This document shows positions 6,390 to 10,401 of a stretch of DNA of 10,401 bases, one piece after another. This DNA comes from CAZNAQ01 sp964585585 (GTDB lineage Bacteria > Patescibacteriota > Patescibacteriia > Patescibacteriales > JAGXOH01). Each line of letters starts with the position of its first letter. The first letter of the stretch is position 1. The DNA lies in the NCBI GenBank assembly GCA_964585585.1, contig CAZPEL010000035.1:1-10401 (forward strand), given 5' to 3'. Below the pieces are notes generated by a model that was given only the letters and a program-made list of their open reading frames with translations, did not search any database and was not told where the DNA came from. The translations under genes were made by a program, and so were the position numbers.

Positions 6390-6420
6390 GAGCACGTATT
6401 GTCGTGCTCTTTCTTTTGTT
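6387..6420 (+). terminator. Rho-independent terminator after the nucleotidyltransferase-like gene
   Basis: AAAGAGCACG at 6387-6396 pairs perfectly with CGTGCTCTTT at 6403-6412 across a six-base loop. A T-rich tail, interrupted by C and G, runs to 6420. Confidence 0.85.
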
Positions 6421-6427
6421 CTAAAAT
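6399..6427 (+). promoter_or_regulatory. Possible promoter of the exonuclease gene, nested in the terminator
   Basis: TTGTCG at 6399-6404 lies in the loop and 3' arm of the terminator, 17 bases before TAAAAT at 6422-6427. The -35 matches four of six consensus bases and the -10 five of six. If used, transcription starts near 6434, about 23 bases before the ATG at 6457. Confidence 0.35.
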
Positions 6428-6436
6428 TGAGGCAAG

Positions 6437-6460
6437 ATGATTTTAACTAAGTCCAGATGA
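6437..6460 (+). CDS. Possible seven-codon upstream ORF
   Basis: ATG at 6437 opens a reading frame for M-I-L-T-K-S-R that ends in TGA at 6458-6460, overlapping the exonuclease ATG at 6457. GAGG at 6429-6432 is a weak ribosome site four bases upstream. The exonuclease start has no site of its own, so coupling through this small frame is possible. If transcription begins near 6434 the GAGG would not be in the message. It is a speculative feature. Confidence 0.2.
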   Translation: MILTKSR

Positions 6461-7017
6461 AAAACGATAAAAGGATCTATTTGGATCTGGAATATATTTA
6501 TCCGGGGATGACCGCGGATTCGGGGCGCCCCACAGCTCGGGATAGGCGTCAGGTGGTGCAGATCGGGGCGATATTGTTTGATAATGATAAGGGCAAGGAA
6601 GAGGCGAGTTTCAATGTTTTAACCCGGCCGGCTTACGCCAAACAGCTGCCTCCTTTTTTTGTGGAGTTGACCGGGATCACCCAGGAGGATCTGGACCGGG
6701 AAGGCGTGGATTTCCCCCGTGGTTTTCAAAAGTTCGTGGAGTTCTGCAGAGACCGTCCGATCTGGACCTTTGATAAGGACCAAGAGGTCCTGCAACAGAA
6801 CTGCGGGTATTTTGGCCTGGATTTTTCTTTGTCGGATTTTATCCGGGTCAAGGCCAAACTGTCGGAGTGGGGGATAGATCCGGACAAATATTCCAGCGGA
6901 ACCTTGTATCGGGCCGCGGGCGTGGATATGTCCGGTCATATCCACAATGCCCTGCACGATGTCCGCAGTATGGCGGCGGCGGTGTATAAGTGGGAGAACA
7001 GCGGTCAAGACAAATAA
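6457..7017 (+). CDS. DEDDh 3'-5' exonuclease, Eri1-like
   Basis: A 186-residue exonuclease of the DEDDh (DnaQ-like, RNase T/Pol III epsilon) superfamily. ExoI is Y-L-D10-L-E12-Y. ExoII is I-W-T-F-D-K-D108-Q-E-V-L. ExoIII is H163-N-A-L-H-D168. The segment P-F-F-V-E-L-T-G-I-T-Q at about 66-76 is typical of the Eri1/3'hExo/KapD branch, whose members trim structured RNA 3' ends. All metal-binding residues appear present, so activity on RNA or DNA 3' ends in the cytoplasm is expected. An insertion at 17-30 follows ExoI. The length fits a stand-alone domain. The start has no Shine-Dalgarno site, and a seven-codon frame overlaps it. It is a monocistronic unit bounded by terminators at 6387 and 7020. 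It converges with the minus-strand RNA gene downstream, which is a suggestive but unproven neighbour. Confidence 0.9.
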   Translation: MKNDKRIYLDLEYIYPGMTADSGRPTARDRRQVVQIGAILFDNDKGKEEASFNVLTRPAYAKQLPPFFVELTGITQEDLDREGVDFPRGFQKFVEFCRDRPIWTFDKDQEVLQQNCGYFGLDFSLSDFIRVKAKLSEWGIDPDKYSSGTLYRAAGVDMSGHIHNALHDVRSMAAAVYKWENSGQDK

Positions 7018-7019
7018 AC

Positions 7020-7048
7020 AAAAACCGCGTTTGGAGCCGCGGTTTTTT
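7020..7048 (+). terminator. Rho-independent terminator after the exonuclease
   Basis: AAAAACCGCG at 7020-7029 pairs perfectly with CGCGGTTTTT at 7038-7047 across an eight-base loop, followed by T. It starts three bases after the stop codon. Confidence 0.9.
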
Positions 7049-7068
7049 ATTAAAAAGTTTTTGGAAAT

Positions 7069-7264
7069 AAAAAAAGATTGAGAGTGTGGGGTTTGTTGAT
7101 GATTGAAGTTTGGGTTTTTGTTGGGTTTTGGGTTTGTGGTGCTCTATTGAGCGTTGATGAAAGATATTTTAAGTGAGGGCGAAAGTTCTGGGCCCGGATA
7201 CCAGATCCAAAACTTTCGCCGTCACTATTCATATCTTTTTAAACTTCAATCCACTCTCAATCTT
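7069..7264 (-). ncRNA. Candidate structured non-coding RNA, about 190 nt
   Basis: Read on the minus strand from 7264, the RNA folds as a long rod. A 13-bp closing stem pairs 7264-7252 with 7086-7074 perfectly. An adjacent 11-bp helix pairs 7251-7241 with 7111-7101, and an 8-bp A/U-rich helix pairs 7238-7231 with 7167-7160. The apical helix pairs 7226-7211 with 7187-7172, 15 of 16 positions. A small CTGG/CCAG cap encloses the loop 7200-7192. The 3' half carries two unpaired A/C-rich stretches: 7100-7087, and 7159-7112, which contains a GCTC/GAGC mini-hairpin. The 3' closing arm runs directly into seven T residues (7075-7069), forming an intrinsic terminator. A consensus promoter ends seven bases before 7264. 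Paired ends and length recall 6S RNA, but the bubble is far more lopsided, and I see no SRP, RNase P or tmRNA signature. Family unassigned. Confidence 0.75.
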
Positions 7265-7271
7265 GTTTATT

Positions 7272-7299
7272 ATATTAGCATACTCTTTATTCCTGTCAA
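7272..7299 (-). promoter_or_regulatory. Promoter of the minus-strand RNA gene
   Basis: On the minus strand, TTGACA at 7299-7294 is perfect. After 16 bases comes TAATAT at 7277-7272, preceded by TGC, which makes an extended -10. Seven bases then lead to A7264, the first base of the closing helix. A TATAAT at 7274-7269 with a 19-base spacer is an alternative, with a start near 7262. This exact placement is strong support for the RNA gene. Confidence 0.8.
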
Positions 7300-7360
7300 G
7301 TAAAATTAATTGCTTTAATATTGGCCAGAAAATATAAAGGGTTAAAATATCGGTATTGAG

Positions 7361-7369
7361 TTATCCACA
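7361..7369 (+). other. DnaA-box-like 9-mer TTATCCACA
   Basis: A perfect match to the consensus DnaA box, in the intergenic region upstream of the 7450 gene and about 38 bases before its -10. It is a single copy with no cluster of boxes. A second perfect match on the minus strand (5019-5011) lies inside the NUDIX coding sequence, so chance occurrence is realistic. There is no support for an origin here. Confidence 0.3.
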
Positions 7370-7385
7370 GGATAGGCGCAATCTA

Positions 7386-7413
7386 TTCAAATTATAAATG
7401 GTTGTGGTATAAT
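7386..7413 (+). promoter_or_regulatory. Promoter of the PTH2-like gene
   Basis: TGGTATAAT at 7405-7413 is a perfect extended -10. TTCAAA at 7386-7391 is a modest -35 with a 16-base spacer. The predicted start near 7420 gives a leader of about 30 A/T-rich bases without any Shine-Dalgarno sequence. The rest of 7265-7385 holds the RNA promoter and the 9-mer at 7361; I see nothing else there. Confidence 0.7.
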
Positions 7414-7449
7414 TCAGATCAAGAATCAATTTATTATTAAATTAAAAAT

Positions 7450-8208
7450 ATGTCGGGGACAAGATCTTGGCTATCGCCAACCAAAAACAAAATTTTGAAG
7501 TTTACTTATTTAGAGAGTTTGGCTGTTTCCTTAGTCGAATATGCCTCTTCCAATAATGGCTTTGCCGGGGAATTGAAGAGATTGTGTCGGTATTTAGAAG
7601 GGAATTATCGGGTCGATGGACAAAAAAAGGAGATATTGGCGAGAAAATGGTTAGCGCCGGTTAATGACGAAACGGCCATTACCAGGGCGATCTGGCTGAT
7701 CAATCGAATCAATGAAGAAGAGATCGGAAGCGAAGCTGCGGCTCAAAGCTTACTCCAGTGGGAAAGGGACTATCCTTATGAAGCGCCTAAGCAAGTAGTA
7801 GTGGGGATAGCGGCCACCACTATTCCGGGTATAACCGTGGGCAGGGTCTCCAAGAGAAGGGTTATGACTTTGATAGTGGAGACAGGATCGAGTGGGGGCG
7901 AGGCGGCGGAACTGTCTCGGTTGGCTGTCAGAGCCAGCCAGGGCGTGGTCAGCCGAGCCCTGGAGCGGGCCGGAGGAGAAGTGGATAAATTGGATCCGGA
8001 CATGGCCATGTGGATGTATGAGGACAGGGAAGTGAAATTTTATCGGGCGGACCGAAAAGAACTGACCAATATCAAAAAAGACTTGGACCGGGCCGGGGTG
8101 GTGAATGAATTACTCTCCAAGGAGGGGAACCCCTTGGCTTTAGCTTTAAGTCCGGCCGTGAATCCGGAGGCGGAGGGAATTACTTGGAACTTAAGATCTC
8201 TAAAATAG
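7450..8208 (+). CDS. Unknown N-terminus fused to a degenerate PTH2-like domain
   Basis: A 252-residue soluble protein. Residues 1-110 are largely helical and I cannot assign them. Residues 137-252 resemble the peptidyl-tRNA hydrolase 2 fold in order of elements. V-M-T-L-I-V comes first, then a helix S-G-G-E-A-A-E-L-S-R-L-A-V. Next is M-Y-E-D-R-E-V-K-F-Y-R-A-D-R-K-E-L, then A-G-V-V-N-E-L-L, A-L-A-L-S-P and a final I-T-W-N-L-R-S-L. The catalytic features of PTH2 are missing. The lysine in G-K-x-A-A-Q is replaced by E151, and the D-A-G-x-T-Q segment reads K-E-G-N-P (about 224-228). If the fold is right, it is probably not an active hydrolase and may bind tRNA or another ligand. The resemblance is from memory and weak. 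The start is the first ATG after a good extended -10 promoter, with no ribosome site. It is a single-gene unit ending at the bidirectional terminator. Confidence 0.6.
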   Translation: MSGTRSWLSPTKNKILKFTYLESLAVSLVEYASSNNGFAGELKRLCRYLEGNYRVDGQKKEILARKWLAPVNDETAITRAIWLINRINEEEIGSEAAAQSLLQWERDYPYEAPKQVVVGIAATTIPGITVGRVSKRRVMTLIVETGSSGGEAAELSRLAVRASQGVVSRALERAGGEVDKLDPDMAMWMYEDREVKFYRADRKELTNIKKDLDRAGVVNELLSKEGNPLALALSPAVNPEAEGITWNLRSLK

Positions 8209-8225
8209 GTTTGGCAAGAAATTCG

Positions 8226-8279
8226 AGCAAATAAAAAGGCAGACCTTTTGAGGTCTGCCCGGTTTGGGATTTATTTGCT
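8226..8279. terminator. Bidirectional terminator between convergent genes
   Basis: GGCAGACC at 8238-8245 pairs with GGTCTGCC at 8252-8259 across a six-base loop. An outer perfect 10-bp repeat, AGCAAATAAA at 8226-8235 with TTTATTTGCT at 8270-8279, extends the structure. On the minus strand the inner stem is followed by five T residues, an excellent terminator for the membrane lipoprotein gene. On the plus strand the tail is only weakly T-rich. The outer arm contains the minus-strand stop codon. Confidence 0.85.
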
Positions 8280-9164
8280 ACAATATTTTTCCCTTTCTTC
8301 CATTTCTTCGATTTTTGCTTTTTTTCGGGCCGCTATTTTTTTGGTTATTATTTGGCCCAGAAAGTAGGCAATAAAAGAAGCGACGGCCAAAAAGAAGATA
8401 TATTGATTCAGGAAGATTGTGTCTTTGGTGGGGGCTACATAAGTAATTAGATCCATAAATAAAAATACAGAAAGAAATACAGAAAAGATCATAAGTGCCA
8501 CATCCGCAACCAAAAAACCAAAGAGAGCCACTACTGCTAAAAACAAAATAAACATCAATAGGCATAGGTAAATTTTGATTCCGAGAGTAAAAAGTAAAAA
8601 CAATATGTAGTATTGGAGAATGATCGTCAAATACAAGAATGTCGGATTAAGGTATTTTGTGGTTTTATCTTTATAGATCTTTCTTGGGTTATCCCATTCC
8701 AGGTCAACGGAATTAATATAAAATCCAACAGCCAGGAGAAACATTAAGGGTATATAGATAAGTGAAAGGTTGATCTTCCATTCTTTATGGCCGATAACCG
8801 TGCCGGCCGGGCTTAGGACCAGCTTTTTTTGGTCTCGGGAATATTCTATACCTTCTTTTTCGTAGGTGCTCAGGTCTTCTACGGGAAACAAAGACCATTT
8901 CCAACCCAATTTTGGATCTTTTTTCTCGAAATTAAATTCTGTTCCATTATGGAATACTAATTCCCATAGGATATTTTGATCCTGGTTTATCTTGCGGTAA
9001 ATTTCCGAATCTAAGTCTATAGCCCCTTCATATTCCCCTTGGCGGAAAATATGGTGTTTATTCCCCAGCTCTTCGATCAAGTTGTTGCCTTCTTGTCTTT
9101 CTACCTGGCATCCCGTGGCAATCAGCGCCACAAACAAACAAACCGCCAAACTCTTTAATTTCAT
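8271..9164 (-). CDS. Lipoprotein with a five-helix membrane domain, function unknown
   Basis: A 297-residue protein with an unusual layout. Residues 1-18 are a signal peptide ending in I-A-T-G-C, so C19 is probably lipidated. Residues 20-130 form a polar exported domain rich in charged and aromatic residues. Five hydrophobic helices follow at about 132-151, 175-196, 198-219, 221-242 and 254-273. The tail at 274-297 is strongly charged (K-K-I-A-A-R-K-K-A-K-I-E-E-M-E-E-R-E-K). I recognise no family. With a lipidated outer N-terminus and five helices, the charged tail would face the cytoplasm. A longer in-frame start at 9332 is rejected: the ATG at 9164 follows AAGGAGGT and begins a clean signal peptide. 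The gene has its own TTGACA promoter and shares its leader element with the L,D-transpeptidase gene, suggesting an envelope-related role. Confidence 0.8.
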   Translation of the reverse strand: MKLKSLAVCLFVALIATGCQVERQEGNNLIEELGNKHHIFRQGEYEGAIDLDSEIYRKINQDQNILWELVFHNGTEFNFEKKDPKLGWKWSLFPVEDLSTYEKEGIEYSRDQKKLVLSPAGTVIGHKEWKINLSLIYIPLMFLLAVGFYINSVDLEWDNPRKIYKDKTTKYLNPTFLYLTIILQYYILFLLFTLGIKIYLCLLMFILFLAVVALFGFLVADVALMIFSVFLSVFLFMDLITYVAPTKDTIFLNQYIFFLAVASFIAYFLGQIITKKIAARKKAKIEEMEEREKYCSK

Positions 9165-9181
9165 TTTTACCTCCTTATGGT

Positions 9182-9192
9182 TTTTAAGGTTC
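9182..9192 (-). repeat. Shared leader element GAACCTTAAAA, copy 3
   Basis: On the minus strand, GAACCTTAAAA runs from 9192 to 9182, about 14 bases after the predicted transcription start and just before AAGGAGGT (9176-9169). Here CCTTA and TAAGG can form a perfect five-base stem around a seven-base loop, covering part of the ribosome site. A related AACCTAAAATC lies directly upstream. Confidence 0.6.
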
Positions 9193-9212
9193 GATTTTAG
9201 GTTTAATACTTT

Positions 9213-9241
9213 ATTTAAATACAAATAGGTCTTTATGTCAA
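9213..9241 (-). promoter_or_regulatory. Promoter of the membrane lipoprotein gene
   Basis: On the minus strand, TTGACA at 9241-9236, a 17-base spacer, then TTAAAT at 9218-9213. The 14 bases TTTAAATAAAGTAT (9219-9206) are identical in the promoter at 10318-10305. The -35 box overlaps the ATG of the divergent DUF4186 gene at 9235. ATTTAAAT at 9213-9220 is a palindrome, so the -10 could also serve the plus strand. Confidence 0.8.
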
Positions 9242-9615
9242 TCTTATCTGGTGGAGACAAACGGAATACGGAAAATATTTGGAAGCGCTTGGCCGGCTCC
9301 GGATTTCGGGCCCGGCAGAAATTAAGCCCCAAAGACCGGGAATATTATTACAGAAAAGGGAAAGCGGTCATCCGGGAACATGCCCGGGATTTTGTGCTTA
9401 ACAGATTGGCCCCGGCCCATCCCAGGAACGACACCAGGCAAACCCCTTTCCGCGGCCACCCGGTCTTTACGGCCCAGCACGCCACCGCCACTTGTTGCCG
9501 CAAATGCTTGGCCAAGTGGCACGGAGTGGAAAAGGGCAGACCCTTGGATGAACAGGAAGTGGAATATGTGGTGGATCTGCTTTTGGCCTGGCTGGCTCGG
9601 GAAACAAACAATTAA
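9235..9615 (+). CDS. DUF4186 family protein
   Basis: A 126-residue protein matching my knowledge of the DUF4186 family. The conserved run covers about 53-98: F-V-x-x-R-L-A-P-A, then N-D-x-x-Q-T-P-x-R-G-H-P-V-F, then A-Q-H-A-T-A-T-C-C-R-x-C-L and K-W-H-G. C87, C88, C91, H75, H82 and H96 suggest a metal site, which is inference. The C-terminal helix V-V-D-L-L-L-A-W-L is also typical. Function of the family is unknown. The only methionine in the protein is residue 1, so the start at 9235 is fairly safe, although just a weak AGG precedes it. Its start codon overlaps the -35 box of the divergent lipoprotein gene. The N-terminal 25 residues are less conserved. It ends at a terminator shared with the convergent hydrolase gene. 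Confidence 0.88.
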   Translation: MSILSGGDKRNTENIWKRLAGSGFRARQKLSPKDREYYYRKGKAVIREHARDFVLNRLAPAHPRNDTRQTPFRGHPVFTAQHATATCCRKCLAKWHGVEKGRPLDEQEVEYVVDLLLAWLARETNN

Positions 9616-9643
9616 AAAAGGCAGGGTTTGACTCTGCCTTTTT
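9614..9643. terminator. Bidirectional terminator between DUF4186 and hydrolase genes
   Basis: AAAAAGGCAG at 9615-9624 pairs with CTGCCTTTTT at 9634-9643, with a further G-T and GT/AC pairing inside the loop. A/T runs flank both arms, so it can stop transcription from either side. It overlaps the stop codon of the plus-strand gene. Confidence 0.88.
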
Positions 9644-9655
9644 AAAAGGATCGGA

Positions 9656-10261
9656 TTATTTTATTATTTTGCTTTTTATGGCCCTGGCAAATCTGTCCGG
9701 GTCTTTTAAGAGCCGGAAATGGCAGCCGGGTACCTGAAATCTTTTGATCCGGGTTTTTTTCAAGGTGTTCCTGTTGTACATGAATTTATCTTGGGGGAAG
9801 TTTATAATAAACACTTCCTTTTGCTTGATACCGCTGGTATTTATCCTTGTGACCAGATCGAATTTTCTGATCTCATTTATTTCTTTCCAGGATTTCACCG
9901 GTTTTATTAAAATGTTTGCTGAGCTTTCCAGGACTGTCCAAGCGGCCTTCAGGGGATTGGATCTGGAAAAAACAAGAAGTTCAGATAGGAAGGAAAAGCA
10001 GTGTGGGCCGAGTTTTCTGTTAATGGTTCCGGCCGGGGCTATTAGAACAGCTTTGGTGACTTGTCTTTGTCTTTGTTCGTAAAAATTCAAAAGCGGTATG
10101 ACACCGGCGGAATAAGAGATCAGGATCAGTTCTTCGTTTTGGGTGTTTATGGGTTTGGAATCATAAATACTGACCGGATAGTTTTGGCGTAATTCAGTGA
10201 CAAGGGGTTTTAAAAGTCTTTTAGTGCTTGGCCATCCCGGGAATAAGATGATCCTTTTCAT
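9656..10261 (-). CDS. Small alpha/beta hydrolase
   Basis: A 201-residue protein of the alpha/beta hydrolase fold. The first strand and oxyanion region read I-I-L-F-P-G-W-P-S (4-12). The nucleophile elbow is I-S-Y-S51-A-G, where S49 replaces the first small glycine of G-x-S-x-G. V-L-I-A-P-A-G at 72-78 is the usual strand after the elbow. D158 in N-F-P-Q-D-K-F and H181 in P-G-C-H-F are the best candidates for acid and histidine. The cap region between about 80 and 145 is helical. No signal peptide is present, so it is probably cytoplasmic. The substrate is unknown; RBBP9-like or esterase/lipase activity is possible. The start follows AAAGGAG at 10274-10268. The gene has its own TTGACA promoter, near-identical in its -10 region to that of the membrane lipoprotein gene. 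Confidence 0.85.
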   Translation of the reverse strand: MKRIILFPGWPSTKRLLKPLVTELRQNYPVSIYDSKPINTQNEELILISYSAGVIPLLNFYEQRQRQVTKAVLIAPAGTINRKLGPHCFSFLSELLVFSRSNPLKAAWTVLESSANILIKPVKSWKEINEIRKFDLVTRINTSGIKQKEVFIINFPQDKFMYNRNTLKKTRIKRFQVPGCHFRLLKDPDRFARAIKSKIIK

Positions 10262-10311
10262 TTACATCTCCTTTGGCTGTATGGGTTTTAAAAAGAGCTA
10301 ATCGATACTTT

Positions 10312-10340
10312 ATTTAAACATAAATTTTGGTTTGTGTCAA
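10312..10340 (-). promoter_or_regulatory. Promoter of the hydrolase gene
   Basis: On the minus strand, TTGACA at 10340-10335, a 17-base spacer, and TTAAAT at 10317-10312 preceded by TGT. TTTAAATAAAGTAT at 10318-10305 is shared exactly with the promoter at 9213-9241. The roughly 45-nt leader contains TTAAAACCCATA, a diverged form of the TTAAAAACCATA in the other leader. Confidence 0.8.
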
Positions 10341-10388
10341 TCAATTTTCAGGGATGGTTTCAGTTCCAGATTTACAATTAAGTCCCGG

Positions 10389-10394
10389 TATAAT
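10389..10394 (+). promoter_or_regulatory. Possible -10 box facing out of the window
   Basis: GGTATAAT ends at 10394, with TATAAT at 10389-10394 in an A/T-rich context like the promoter at 7405-7413. No convincing -35 box or TG precedes it, and the gene it would serve is outside the window. Confidence 0.25.
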
Positions 10395-10401
10395 AAAATA
10401 A

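Noticed and set aside
6619..7008. 129-codon minus-strand frame opposite the exonuclease
   Set aside because: It is a shadow of a gene carrying all four DEDDh motifs.
7050..7232. 60-codon minus-strand reading frame inside the RNA locus
   Set aside because: It lacks a ribosome site, ends within the exonuclease terminator, and its sequence is dictated by helix arms and A/C-rich loops.
7069..7264. Reading the 7074-7264 inverted repeat as a miniature transposable element
   Set aside because: The ends are complementary, but I see no flanking target duplication. The promoter, internal helices and U-tract explain the repeat better as an RNA gene.
7361..7369. Replication origin
   Set aside because: There is only one box, with no cluster, no clear unwinding element, and no dnaA or dnaN nearby.
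9165..9332. 56-residue N-terminal extension of the minus-strand membrane lipoprotein
   Set aside because: It would run through its own promoter, and the ATG at 9164 has AAGGAGGT upstream and begins a clean signal peptide.

Overview
The window is bacterial accessory or housekeeping sequence with 14 supported protein genes. It also holds one strong candidate structured RNA gene, on the minus strand at 7264-7069. Genes are short, tightly packed and bounded by clear rho-independent terminators. Stops are TAA (10), TAG (3) and TGA (1). Some genes have strong GGAGG ribosome sites and others have none, opening right behind extended -10 promoters. With the split membrane genes, small enzymes and many unassignable proteins, this fits a small-genome lineage such as Patescibacteria/CPR. 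That placement is inference; no marker gene is present. No CRISPR array, tRNA, rRNA, transposase or recognisable defence island is visible.

Layout: 72-683 is a Cys-rich unknown protein ending in a terminator. 772-2485 is a three-gene membrane operon: two halves of a split COG0701/ArsP-type permease and a TauE/SafE-type exporter. 2575-3255 is a lipoprotein L,D-transpeptidase with a LysM domain, with its own promoter and terminator. 3357-5152 is a compact set of a RecB/Cas4-like nuclease, a flavodoxin-fold oxidoreductase and a NUDIX hydrolase. 5236-6375 is a protein with a nucleotidyltransferase-like GGS...DxD signature. 6457-7017 is a DEDDh exonuclease of Eri1-like type. 7018-7449 is the only long gene-free stretch; it holds the RNA gene, a DnaA-box-like 9-mer and the promoter of the next gene. 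7450-8208 has an unknown N-terminus and a degenerate PTH2-like C-terminus. 9164-8271 (minus) is a lipoprotein with a multi-spanning membrane tail. 9235-9615 is a DUF4186 protein. 10261-9656 (minus) is a small alpha/beta hydrolase.

Two expression styles coexist. One uses TTGACA promoters and a 40-60 nt leader with a GGAGG-type site (L,D-transpeptidase, membrane lipoprotein, hydrolase, probably the first gene). These leaders share sequence, including AACCTTAAAA shortly before the ribosome site. The other uses TGnTAnAAT extended -10 boxes with very short leaders and no Shine-Dalgarno sequence (split permease, nuclease, flavoprotein, PTH2-like gene). The most promising undescribed item is the ~190 nt minus-strand RNA. 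It has a consensus promoter placed to start exactly at the base of a long closing helix, several nested perfect helices, a closing 13-bp stem followed by seven U residues, and unpaired A/C-rich segments.
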